From: Canicola haemoglobinophilus
GTDB lineage: Bacteria; Pseudomonadota; Gammaproteobacteria; Enterobacterales; Pasteurellaceae
DNA: 7,899 nucleotides
Assembly: GCF_002015075.1 (NCBI RefSeq)
Contig: NZ_MUXZ01000067.1
Coordinates: 1 to 7,899 of the forward strand
Reading direction: 5' to 3'
Shown: in pieces, positions 1 to 5,763 of the stretch
Layout: each line of letters begins with the position of its first letter
Numbering within the stretch: position 1 is the stretch's first letter
The notes under the pieces: generated by a model
Database searches by the model: none
What the model saw: only the letters and a program-made list of their open reading frames with translations
Told to the model about the DNA's origin: nothing
Translations under genes and position numbers: made by a program

Positions 1-146
1 AAGGTCCAGTAAAGAAACCATCCTCACTTCAACAATCCATTCCAATGAACAAGAAAGAAAAACTATATCATTTGTGAGGTACTAACTATTTTTACATAGA
101 TAAAAAACAAAAAATTTGGTCGGAAAAATTGCGGTGGGGCTTTGTG

Positions 147-168
147 TGGTAAGGCTCTACCGTTTTTT
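147..168 (+). terminator. Small hairpin followed by a T run, weak terminator-like element
   Basis: GGTA (148-151) and TACC (158-161) form a short stem around the hexaloop AGGCTC. A T147:G162 wobble could extend the stem, and a run of six T follows at 163-168. The stem is short, so it would be a weak terminator for transcripts entering the prophage from the left. The same hexaloop recurs in a different stem at 3429-3444. Confidence 0.3.
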
Positions 169-178
169 GTATGAGGGA

Positions 179-248
179 GTTATGCAAAAAATAAGAATGG
201 TTAAAAATGGTAAATAATGGGTGGTTTTTGCATTATTTTTTGCATAAC
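179..248. repeat. Perfect 16-bp inverted repeat with three phased AATGG repeats in the spacer
   Basis: GTTATGCAAAAAATAA at 179-194 is exactly inverted at 233-248, with 38 bp between the arms. Inside the spacer AATGG occurs at 196-200, 206-210 and 216-220, exactly 10 bp apart, so all copies face the same side of the helix. A further partial arm, TTTTTGCAT, lies at 225-233. The element sits 54 bp beyond the repressor stop. It could be a transposase- or repressor-binding array at the left end, or a large A/T-rich hairpin at the 3' end of the repressor transcript. The sequence alone does not decide between these. Confidence 0.6.
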
Positions 249-301
249 TTTAAGTGGTGTTTGATCGGTTTTTAAAATGATTTTAAAAATTTAAAATGGT
301 T

Positions 302-1009
302 TTAAACTAGGCTTTTACCAATATGTACCACACGCCCGATAATTTGTAGGTTTTGAGCATCTTCATCAGATATAGCGATTGGGGGGTATTCGTCCTTGTT
401 GTCACTTACAAGCTCAACTCCATCACATTTCATCTTAACCCGCTTAACCCATATATTTTCGCCGTGTTGGATTAGATAGATTTTATCATCACCTTTGATT
501 TGATTACGGTTTAGATCCACAAGTAGTTGATCACCATTATTGATAGTCGGCTCCATTGAACGCCCATTAGTCCAAAATACGGCACATTTATCAGGGTTTA
601 CTCGTAGGCTTTGTAATAGGCTATCTGCATAAGGCTCTTTGCCATCGGGTTTGGTTACCCCCTCATTAAAGCTGCCAAATCCCGCAGAAACGTTGATACT
701 GCTATAACTGGAAATCATTGTTACTGCATTTTCCGTTAAATCTTTTACTTTCTCTACCGCTCTTTCGATAGTTTTTTTAGGTTGATCGTCTTCGCCTGTG
801 AGCAGGTAGTTTGGCGTAACGCCCAATTCATTAGCGATAGTAATAATCATTGATGCCTGTGGCTCACGTTCGTTCATTTCCCAGCCTTGTAAAGCTGATA
901 ATGATACATCAACTGCCTTTGCCAACTCTGGACGAGTTAAATTTAACCTTTCCCTTTGCTCTCTAATCCGATTACCTATCAAGGAATTATTTTTAAACTT
1001 TGAAGCCAT
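302..1009 (-). CDS. Mu-like prophage repressor, LexA/S24 type
   Basis: A 235-aa two-domain repressor that should hold the early promoter shut in the lysogen. Residues about 14-70 form an HTH_3 (Cro/CI-type) domain. Residues about 140-230 are a peptidase S24 domain: the GRSMEPT motif carries the predicted nucleophile Ser151, and Lys189 in WVKRV is the predicted general base, 38 residues on, close to the LexA spacing. The linker contains Ala109-Gly110 (VSAGFG), a plausible self-cleavage site. Mu's own c repressor does not have this peptidase design, so this phage may be induced through RecA, unlike Mu; that is inference. The gene diverges from ner across a 184-bp control region, as c does in Mu. 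The ATG at 1007-1009 has no clear Shine-Dalgarno sequence: it follows TTTTTAAAGTT, itself an operator-like repeat, so translation may be weak. A CI-like repressor of a different phage type is the only real alternative, and the ner-A-B neighbours argue against it. Confidence 0.93.
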   Translation of the reverse strand: MASKFKNNSLIGNRIREQRERLNLTRPELAKAVDVSLSALQGWEMNEREPQASMIITIANELGVTPNYLLTGEDDQPKKTIERAVEKVKDLTENAVTMISSYSSINVSAGFGSFNEGVTKPDGKEPYADSLLQSLRVNPDKCAVFWTNGRSMEPTINNGDQLLVDLNRNQIKGDDKIYLIQHGENIWVKRVKMKCDGVELVSDNKDEYPPIAISDEDAQNLQIIGRVVHIGKSLV

Positions 1010-1193
1010 AACTTTAAAAAATCCAATGTTAATTTTTAATGTTTTTAAAGTTTAAAATTCAATTTTAAAATCAATAAGTTATGGAAAGTTACTGTTAAAT
1101 GATTAAAAAATAACTTTAAAAATTGACTTTTAAACTTTACGCAATTGATTTTTGAGTTTATTACCTCTTGCGTTAAGTCAATGGAGTTAATCA
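1010..1193. promoter_or_regulatory. Divergent operator/promoter region, probable Mu-type internal enhancer
   Basis: This A/T-rich gap between the divergent repressor and ner genes contains AACTTTAAAAA at 1010-1020 and 1112-1122, and inverted at 1042-1052. A related 12-mer, TAAAGTTTAAAA (1046-1057), is inverted exactly at 1128-1139, and a further half site AAAGTTA lies at 1085-1091. These are likely repressor and/or Ner operators. A -35-like TTGACT (1123-1128) points toward ner but has no good -10 after it. On the minus strand TTGAAT (1062-1057), 18 bp, then TAAAAA (1038-1033) is a weak candidate for the repressor promoter. In Mu the same region is also the internal activation sequence bound by the N-terminal domain of transposase A; A here keeps that domain, so a dual role is expected by analogy. 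Confidence 0.75.
1069..1081 (+). promoter_or_regulatory. Predicted IHF binding site
   Basis: AATCAATAAGTTA matches the IHF consensus WATCAANNNNTTR at every specified position. It lies between the two clusters of operator-like repeats. In phage Mu an IHF site in the operator/enhancer region bends the DNA, stimulating early transcription and helping transposase use the enhancer; the same role is inferred here. The A/T-rich background raises the chance of random matches, but the position supports a real site. Confidence 0.6.
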
Positions 1194-1457
1194 ATGAGTA
1201 CATTAAACGACACTAAAAAAACAGCAGAAGATTGGCATAGAGCCGACATCATCGCTGCTTTACATAAAAAAGGCTGGTCGCTTAGACAACTCTCTTTGCA
1301 ACATGGATACAGTCAAGGAAGCACTTTAAAAAATGCACTAGACAGACCATGGCTTAAAGGTGAACGCATTATTGCTGATGCAATTGGTGTTCCTGCCGAA
1401 GAGATTTGGGCAGAGCGTTTCGCACACCGTAACAATAAAAAATTCGCTGAAAGATAG
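1194..1457 (+). CDS. ner: Ner-like early regulator (Nlp family)
   Basis: An 87-aa winged-helix/HTH DNA-binding protein of the Ner/Nlp family. In Mu, Ner binds the divergent operator early in lytic growth and turns down both early and repressor promoters. The family signature is clear: a DWHRADIIAAL segment near residue 13, then an HTH stretch (WSLRQLSLQHGY), the NALDRPW segment, KGERIIADAIG, and EEIWAERF near the end, all very close to Mu Ner in order and spacing. Length matches the family. The ATG is preceded by GGAG at 1183-1186 with suitable spacing. It is the first gene of the rightward early operon, 15 bp ahead of A, and it faces the repressor across the control region it presumably binds. 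Confidence 0.95.
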   Translation: MSTLNDTKKTAEDWHRADIIAALHKKGWSLRQLSLQHGYSQGSTLKNALDRPWLKGERIIADAIGVPAEEIWAERFAHRNNKKFAER

Positions 1458-1472
1458 CGTAAAGAGGTTTTT

Positions 1473-3407
1473 ATGAGTGGAAACAACTTAAAAACGCACT
1501 TTTCAGCAAAAGAATTATTAGCTTTTAGTTTATCCGCTTTACCTAATTCTGTGCAAGGAATTATTTATCAAGCTAAAAAACAAAATTGGGCAACGCAAAA
1601 AAGAGTTGGTCAAGGTGGCGGGAATGAATACGCCCTTGCATCAATGCCCGAAGTTATCCAAACCGAAATCCGTAAAAAATTTGCGGTTGATGTGGTGAAA
1701 GCTCAGCCCAAACAACTCCCCTCAGTGCGTGCAGAAGTGGATTTGGCGAACCTAACTACAAAACAACGCGAGATAGCAGATGCTCGAATGGCGTTGGTGC
1801 AGTATGTGCTAGAGCTTGAGCAGTCAATGAGCCGAATTAAAGCGGTGACTTATTTATGTGATCTTGCAAAAAATGGCAAGCTGCCCTCACACCTTGCTGA
1901 GCTAGTTGAAGTGGCAAATGCCAAGAAATCGGTTAAACGAACATTAAGCGTGCGTACCTTAAATGGCTGGGTGATTGATTTTTGCAAAGCGGAAAACGTA
2001 GAGCAACGCTTGAAATTGCTTGCTCCACAAGTGAAACAGGCGGTCAAGCCTGAAGAGATTTGGTGGCTAACCTCTTTTTTAGGTGTTTACCGTCAGAAAA
2101 ATGGGATTTGTTTAACGGAAGCCTATCGTCAATTTGAAGTTGAATGGGCAAGTAATTATCAAGAAAACCCGATTTTACTCGCAGAAATGCCAAGTTTGAG
2201 CCAAGTGCAACGAGCGATGGCAAAGCTACCTCTCTATGTAAAAGAGTATGGCAGACGAACAGGCTCACATTACAAAACGTTATTGAGTTATGTAAAGCGA
2301 GACTGGTCAGCATTAAGAGCAAATGATGTGTGGATTGGGGACGGTCACGCCATGAAACTGAAAGTGGCTCACCCAATACATGACAAGCCATTTACCCCTG
2401 AATTAACCATGATTATTGATGGTGCAAGTCGAAAAATTGTGGGGTGGTCGATGGCATTAGCGGAAAACGCTTTTGCAGTAGCAGATGCACTACGCCACGC
2501 CATATCAACACATGGTGTCCCAGCTATCTACTACTCAGATAACGGTGGTGGGGAAAAGAATAAATTTTTAGATGCGGAAGTAACGGGGATGTTACCCCGC
2601 TTGGGTATCAAGCACGAAACAGGGATTGCGGGTAATCCGCAAGGGCGTGGGATTATCGAAAGATTAAACAAAACAGTGGGGTTATTGATTGCACGCCAGT
2701 TTGAGACTTACTACGGCACAGGAGCTGATCCTGAAACCACTCGCAAGGTGCTTTATGGTGTGAACTCTTTGACTAATGCGAAAGGCACAGCGCTTACACC
2801 AGTGCAAAAAAGAGCAAAAGGCAAGCTCCCGAGTTGGCAACAGTTACTGGATATGGTGCAACAAGTAGTCGATTGGTACAACCAAGAGCATATCCATAGC
2901 GAAATTAGATGTGTGCCAGCTAAGAAATATCAGCAGATGTTACACCCAGAAGATGTGGTCATGCTGACGGATATTGAGTTGCGTGATATGAGCCGACCTG
3001 AGTTTATCCGCACGCCTGAGCGAGGTTGGATAAGTTGGTGTAACAACAAATATTTTAATACCAAATTATTAGCGGTAGACGGGCAAGAAGTAGTGATTGG
3101 AATTGATATCCATAACGCCGAAAGCATACAGGTGCGAACCAAAGACGGCAGATTTGTATGTGATGCGATTTGGAATGGTAACACAAGAGAAGCCTTTCCA
3201 GTGGCGATGGTGGAACAACAGCGTAAAGAACGCCATCAACGTCGCAGTAAGCTCAAAGAACGACAATTGGCAGAGATTGATGCGGAGCTTAATCCTGTTA
3301 TTACGATTGAGCATAAACCTGATTTTAACTTGTTGGCAACAGCAAGTAAGCCGAAAAAAGAGCCTGTGCCGCTTTTTATGTTGCAGGCAGATAAAGAAGA
3401 GTATTAG
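1473..3407 (+). CDS. A: Mu-like DDE transposase A
   Basis: A 644-aa transposase that pairs the prophage ends, nicks them and joins them to target DNA in replicative transposition. Residues about 9-70 are the Mu-type N-terminal winged helix that binds the internal enhancer. Residues about 95-275 are the end-binding HTH region. The catalytic core begins near 285: Asp290 in WIGDGH, Asp356 in YYSDNGGG and Glu396 in GIIERLNK form the DDE triad, with D-D spacing of 66 (MuA 67) and a shorter D-E gap of 40 (MuA 56). Residues about 500-570 are the Mu C-terminal beta-barrel-like domain, followed by a basic tail (KERHQRRSKLKER, about 585-597) of the kind that in MuA contacts DNA and B. The start ATG has AAAGAGG at 1461-1467. 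It looks full length and intact. An overlapping open frame at 3097-3420 is only a shadow. The convergent minus-strand gene at 3431 ends just beyond the A stop. Confidence 0.96.
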   Translation: MSGNNLKTHFSAKELLAFSLSALPNSVQGIIYQAKKQNWATQKRVGQGGGNEYALASMPEVIQTEIRKKFAVDVVKAQPKQLPSVRAEVDLANLTTKQREIADARMALVQYVLELEQSMSRIKAVTYLCDLAKNGKLPSHLAELVEVANAKKSVKRTLSVRTLNGWVIDFCKAENVEQRLKLLAPQVKQAVKPEEIWWLTSFLGVYRQKNGICLTEAYRQFEVEWASNYQENPILLAEMPSLSQVQRAMAKLPLYVKEYGRRTGSHYKTLLSYVKRDWSALRANDVWIGDGHAMKLKVAHPIHDKPFTPELTMIIDGASRKIVGWSMALAENAFAVADALRHAISTHGVPAIYYSDNGGGEKNKFLDAEVTGMLPRLGIKHETGIAGNPQGRGIIERLNKTVGLLIARQFETYYGTGADPETTRKVLYGVNSLTNAKGTALTPVQKRAKGKLPSWQQLLDMVQQVVDWYNQEHIHSEIRCVPAKKYQQMLHPEDVVMLTDIELRDMSRPEFIRTPERGWISWCNNKYFNTKLLAVDGQEVVIGIDIHNAESIQVRTKDGRFVCDAIWNGNTREAFPVAMVEQQRKERHQRRSKLKERQLAEIDAELNPVITIEHKPDFNLLATASKPKKEPVPLFMLQADKEEY

Positions 3408-3428
3408 AAAAAGAAGTTAGCAGTGGGG

Positions 3429-3444
3429 AGCTAAGGCTCTAGCT
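3429..3444. repeat. Hairpin with the same AGGCTC hexaloop as 147-162
   Basis: AGCTA (3429-3433) and TAGCT (3440-3444) pair around the loop AGGCTC. It lies 22 nt after the A stop on the plus strand and covers the stop codon (3431-3433) of the minus-strand gene. The decamer TAAGGCTCTA is identical at 150-159, while the flanking stem pairs differ but still pair (GG/CC there, AGC/GCT here), and GTGGGG lies upstream of both (134-139 and 3423-3428). No T run follows, so it is not a classic terminator. It may mark transcript ends of the convergent A and minus-strand genes. Confidence 0.35.
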
Positions 3445-3793
3445 TATTCTTCTCGCAAAAATCGTAATACTCACGAAAAGCCTTGTGGTGCAAATTGCTT
3501 ATTTCACAGGTGGGTTCTTGGCAAAAACCATGCAGTGTTGATGTTCTTAACTTGTGAATAAATAAGTGGGCATTTAGTAAAAACTTAGGATCTTTATATA
3601 AGAGACTTTCTTCAACTTGCTCTTGTAGGTTGTTAATGCAGTCTTGCGTGGTGGTTAAATCAACGGCTCTATTTTCTGCAAGTATTTGCATTAAATCAGC
3701 AAGCCAAGTTTTTAGTAATTCATTTTCGTGATGAAGTCTAGTGATAGCGTTTTCAGCTTGTTCTAGGCGATTTAATAGTTCAGTAGAGCTCAT
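3431..3793 (-). CDS. Coiled-coil cysteine-containing protein of unknown function, antisense between A and B
   Basis: A 120-aa protein I do not recognise. Residues about 5-40 form a leucine-rich helix with heptad character (LLNRLEQAENAITRLHHENE), suggesting an oligomerising coiled coil. The C-terminal half holds Cys91-x4-Cys96, His102-His103 and Cys113, which might bind a metal, and Cys52 lies between. There is no signal peptide or membrane segment. The gene is real on control-signal grounds: AAAGGA (3805-3800) sits about six bases before the ATG, and a good promoter lies upstream (3823-3852). It sits between A and B, which are normally adjacent and co-transcribed, and it is convergent with A and divergent from B. 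That position and private promoter suggest expression in the lysogen as a cargo gene, perhaps for superinfection immunity or regulation; this is inference only. I recall extra genes between A and B in the FluMu prophage of H. influenzae, but cannot say whether they are related. Confidence 0.75.
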   Translation of the reverse strand: MSSTELLNRLEQAENAITRLHHENELLKTWLADLMQILAENRAVDLTTTQDCINNLQEQVEESLLYKDPKFLLNAHLFIHKLRTSTLHGFCQEPTCEISNLHHKAFREYYDFCEKNKLEP

Positions 3794-3822
3794 AATTTTT
3801 CCTTTAAATAAGAAATTAACAA

Positions 3823-3852
3823 ATTATAGGAGTTTTCAAAATGAAAAATCAA
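3823..3852 (-). promoter_or_regulatory. Predicted sigma-70 promoter for the antisense gene between A and B
   Basis: On the minus strand, TTGATT (3852-3847) is a -35-like element. It is followed after 18 bp by a perfect -10, TATAAT (3828-3823). Transcription would start near 3816, giving a leader of about 23 nt that contains the AAAGGA ribosome binding site of the 3431-3793 gene. The promoter overlaps the ribosome binding site and first codons of B, so transcription from it and through B would interfere with each other. Confidence 0.6.
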
Positions 3853-4722
3853 CAGCTTAAAGAATTTATGCAAGCCCAAGGGTTAGGGCAAAAGCAAGTA
3901 GCGAATGCCTTTGGTGTATCTGTGACAACGGTGAGCCAGTATCTAAGTGGTAAATATCAAGGTAACTGCGAAGAATTAGACCGCAAAATAGATGAAATGC
4001 TCGAACGCCAGAAAGCTAAAGTAGTTGAGGCTAAATATAACGCTGAATTTGTACCAACTTTAGCAGCAAAACGTGGAATGGAAGTGATGCAGTTTGCTCA
4101 TGTGGAAGGCGAAATTAATGTGATTTTTGGGGCGGCAGGCTTAGGAAAAACGCAAATGTTGAAAGAGTACGCTCGAAGAAATAGCTCTGCTGTGTTGATT
4201 GAGGTTGATCCGAGTTGCACACCGAAAGTGCTACTCCGCAAGATTGCGGAATCGGTCGGGGCAACGGCTCGTGGAATTAATAACGAGCTCTTAGACAGTA
4301 TTGTAAGCAAACTTAAAGGCTCGGAGCGGTTGTTAATGGTGGATGAAGCGGAGTTGCTCTCTACTCGCTCGCTAGAGTTTATCCGCCGTATCCATGATTT
4401 ATCAGGTATTGGGGTGGTGTTGGCTGGTATGCCTCGCTTGTTGGTTAATCTCAAGGGTAAAAATAACGAGTTAGCACAGCTCTATAGCCGAGTGGGTTTT
4501 GCGTGCGATTTGGGTAATGCCCTACCTGATGATGATTTAGCGTTATTGGCTGAATCTGCATTAGGTACAGATGAGTTTAACGCACCACTGATTAAAGCGT
4601 GCAAAGGTAATGCACGCCGATTAAGCAAACTGATGCGTGGTGTGGTGCGGTCGAGCGAAATCAACGGCATCCCAATTAGTGCTGAGTTGGTTGAGCGTTA
4701 TGCAGGTATGTTGATTAGTTAG
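3841..4722 (+). CDS. B: Mu-like transposition protein B, AAA+ ATPase
   Basis: A 293-aa ATPase that in Mu coats target DNA as an ATP-dependent filament, delivers targets to transposase A, stimulates strand transfer and underlies target immunity. Residues about 4-42 form a small Cro-like HTH domain (GQKQVANAFGVSVTTVSQYLSG) for non-specific DNA binding. The Walker A motif GAAGLGKT is at 97-104 and Walker B, LLMVDE, is at 164-169. A likely sensor segment, VVLAGMPRL, is at 192-200. The C-terminal part (about 225-290) is the helical domain that in MuB binds DNA and A. Length is close to MuB (312 aa). AGGAG at 3828-3832 precedes the ATG by 8 bp. The gene is separated from A by an opposite-strand gene, which is unusual because A and B usually lie next to each other in one operon. 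It appears intact. Confidence 0.95.
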   Translation: MKNQQLKEFMQAQGLGQKQVANAFGVSVTTVSQYLSGKYQGNCEELDRKIDEMLERQKAKVVEAKYNAEFVPTLAAKRGMEVMQFAHVEGEINVIFGAAGLGKTQMLKEYARRNSSAVLIEVDPSCTPKVLLRKIAESVGATARGINNELLDSIVSKLKGSERLLMVDEAELLSTRSLEFIRRIHDLSGIGVVLAGMPRLLVNLKGKNNELAQLYSRVGFACDLGNALPDDDLALLAESALGTDEFNAPLIKACKGNARRLSKLMRGVVRSSEINGIPISAELVERYAGMLIS

Positions 4723-4730
4723 GTGGGCAG

Positions 4731-4919
4731 ATGACGTACCGTCAAATTTATGCGGCGTACCGAGGAGATGAGAACGTGGCAGACGGTACGGCGGAGGAGT
4801 TAGCCAGTAAGTTAGGGGTTAAGCTCAAAACCATCAGGAAATGGGCGACACCAAGTTATCACAAACGCAATAAAGGTCAAAGATTGATTATTGTCAAAAT
4901 TGGAAAAGAGGAGGTTTAG
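4731..4919 (+). CDS. Small helix-turn-helix-like phage protein
   Basis: A 62-aa protein with the look of a short phage family beginning YxAYRGDENVADGTAEELA and continuing into an HTH-like stretch, ELASKLGVKLKTIRKW (about residues 23-38), then a basic patch (YHKRNKGQR). I infer DNA binding, perhaps a small early regulator, but cannot name a function. It begins 8 bp after the B stop, with AGGTGG at 4721-4726 just upstream, so it is translated from the same early transcript. The TAG stop at 4917-4919 sits two bases before the next gene's start, suggesting coupling. Confidence 0.75.
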   Translation: MTYRQIYAAYRGDENVADGTAEELASKLGVKLKTIRKWATPSYHKRNKGQRLIIVKIGKEEV

Positions 4920-4920
4920 G

Positions 4921-5238
4921 GTGAGAGATAAACATAAGCAAAAATATACTATAAACCGTGCGAATCAAATCGCTTACAAATACCTAAAGCAAACACAAAA
5001 AGCAATTATCCATTGCAATGCCTTAGGGTTTACGGTGTTAAAAATTGATTTTATGGGGATTAAACCGCGAATAGAGGTACAGATAAGTGGCAATCAAAGC
5101 ATAGTTAATGAATTGATAGAGTCAAGAAAAGCGGTGAGATATGCCTTTGGGAACAACGAAAACCTAGGACGTTGGGAGGGATACTACACAATGTTAGAGG
5201 GTATCCGAGTTTGTTGGCAAAGTAAAAGACAGGAGTAA
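4921..5238 (+). CDS. Conserved-looking hypothetical early phage protein, GTG start
   Basis: A 105-aa protein I do not recognise. It has a basic N-terminus (RDKHKQKYTINRANQ), then a helix followed by alternating hydrophobic strands (GFTVLKIDFMG, RIEVQISG), and a Trp/Tyr-rich stretch near the end (GRWEGYYTMLEGIRVCW). The frame is open further upstream to a TTG at 4891, but I choose GTG 4921: AGAGGAGG at 4907-4914 gives a near-ideal ribosome binding site six bases away, and the TTG start would lie deep inside the previous gene without such a site. The gene overlaps nothing and is followed within 3 bp by the lipoprotein gene, so it belongs to the early operon. Confidence 0.7.
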   Translation: MRDKHKQKYTINRANQIAYKYLKQTQKAIIHCNALGFTVLKIDFMGIKPRIEVQISGNQSIVNELIESRKAVRYAFGNNENLGRWEGYYTMLEGIRVCWQSKRQE

Positions 5239-5241
5239 TAA

Positions 5242-5478
5242 ATGCAAAAAATACTGATTATTTTAACCGCACTTTTAGCCTTATCTGCTTGCGATGAACC
5301 ATGGCAGAAAACAGAAAGAAACAAAACTTACTACGGTGGTTTACTTGGGCGAATAAGTGAGGTTTGCATTGATGGTGTGACTTACCTAGTAGTGAATGAA
5401 AAAGGCATCACCCCGAAAATCAACGCAGACCACTACCCTTATATCTGCAATGCTAAAAATACTGATATACCACAATAA
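5242..5478 (+). CDS. Small prophage lipoprotein of unknown function
   Basis: A 78-aa precursor with a type II signal peptide: MQK, a hydrophobic stretch ILIILTALLAL, and the lipobox LSAC with the lipidated Cys17. The mature part is about 62 residues with two further cysteines (Cys42, Cys69) that could form a disulfide in the periplasm. Asp18 follows the lipid Cys; in E. coli Asp at +2 retains lipoproteins in the inner membrane, so an inner-membrane location is inferred. GGAG at 5232-5235 overlaps the end of the previous gene and sets the ATG. A membrane lipoprotein in the early region could alter the envelope, for example to exclude superinfecting phage, but no family evidence supports a specific role. 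The signal-peptide coding region carries a Haemophilus-type uptake sequence, which hints at a host origin or exchange by transformation. Confidence 0.85.
   Translation: MQKILIILTALLALSACDEPWQKTERNKTYYGGLLGRISEVCIDGVTYLVVNEKGITPKINADHYPYICNAKNTDIPQ
5266..5274 (-). other. Hin-type DNA uptake signal sequence core
   Basis: ACCGCACTT on the plus strand is AAGTGCGGT on the minus strand, the perfect 9-bp core of the uptake signal used by H. influenzae and its close relatives. The bases beyond the core on the minus strand (TTAAAATAATC) fit the known A/T-rich extension, and two A precede it. I see no second perfect copy in the window. It lies within the signal-peptide codons of the lipoprotein gene. 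Confidence 0.65.
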
Positions 5479-5490
5479 TAGGAGAGAAAA

Positions 5491-5760
5491 ATGTGTGAAC
5501 CAATAACTAAAGAAGAATGCAAAGCTCAACTTGAAGAGTTAGGTGTGCAATACAAAAAACTGCCACTCACTATAACAAAACATATTTGTAATGCAACCAC
5601 TGAGATATATGGAAAAATCTTTAAGGTTAGCATGGTAGAGCGAATTGGCTATGGAGTACAAATCAGAACAGAAGGCAATGAGAAATCTTGTCTAGTGACT
5701 TACGAAGCTATGCTGAATATAGCAGAAGCAATGGGATTATTTGATGAAGATAAGGAGTAA
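5491..5760 (+). CDS. Hypothetical early phage protein
   Basis: An 89-aa, mostly soluble protein of no family I recognise. It opens with a charged helix (KEECKAQLEELG), continues through mixed strand-like segments (EIYGKIFKVSMVERIGYGVQIRTEG) and ends in an acidic tail (GLFDEDKE). Cysteines are at 2, 10, 33 and 67, with no obvious metal pattern. AGGAG at 5480-5484 lies six bases before the ATG. It is 12 bp from the lipoprotein stop and 3 bp ahead of the DUF3164 gene, so it is co-transcribed with both. Confidence 0.7.
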   Translation: MCEPITKEECKAQLEELGVQYKKLPLTITKHICNATTEIYGKIFKVSMVERIGYGVQIRTEGNEKSCLVTYEAMLNIAEAMGLFDEDKE

Positions 5761-5763
5761 AAA

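Larger units (their letters stand above)
1..301. other. Left flank and probable prophage left end, no clear gene
   Basis: No convincing complete gene lies here. Plus-strand frame 2 is open from base 2 to a TAA at 83-85, and one minus-strand frame is open over the same stretch, so bases 1 to about 80 could be the 3' end of a host gene; I do not recognise either translation. From about 86 the DNA is very A/T-rich and carries small repeats (listed separately). A Mu-like left end should start with 5'-TG and lie one to three hundred bases beyond the repressor stop. T73-G74 is one candidate, because TTTGTGAGGTA (71-81) recurs as TTTGTGTGGTA (141-151) exactly 70 bp away, as paired transposase sites might. 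I cannot fix the boundary without an uninterrupted host locus or the right end. Confidence 0.4.

Noticed and set aside
69..78. A definite target-site duplication and left terminus
   Set aside because: Only one end is visible, so a 5-bp duplication cannot be shown, and several TG dinucleotides are possible starts.
3097..3420. A 107-codon plus-strand frame overlapping the end of A
   Set aside because: It lies almost entirely within the conserved C-terminal coding part of A in another frame, resembles no protein, and is best explained as a shadow of A.
4891..4920. Upstream TTG start for the 4921-5238 gene
   Set aside because: It has no good ribosome binding site and lies inside the preceding gene, whereas GTG at 4921 has a near-ideal one.
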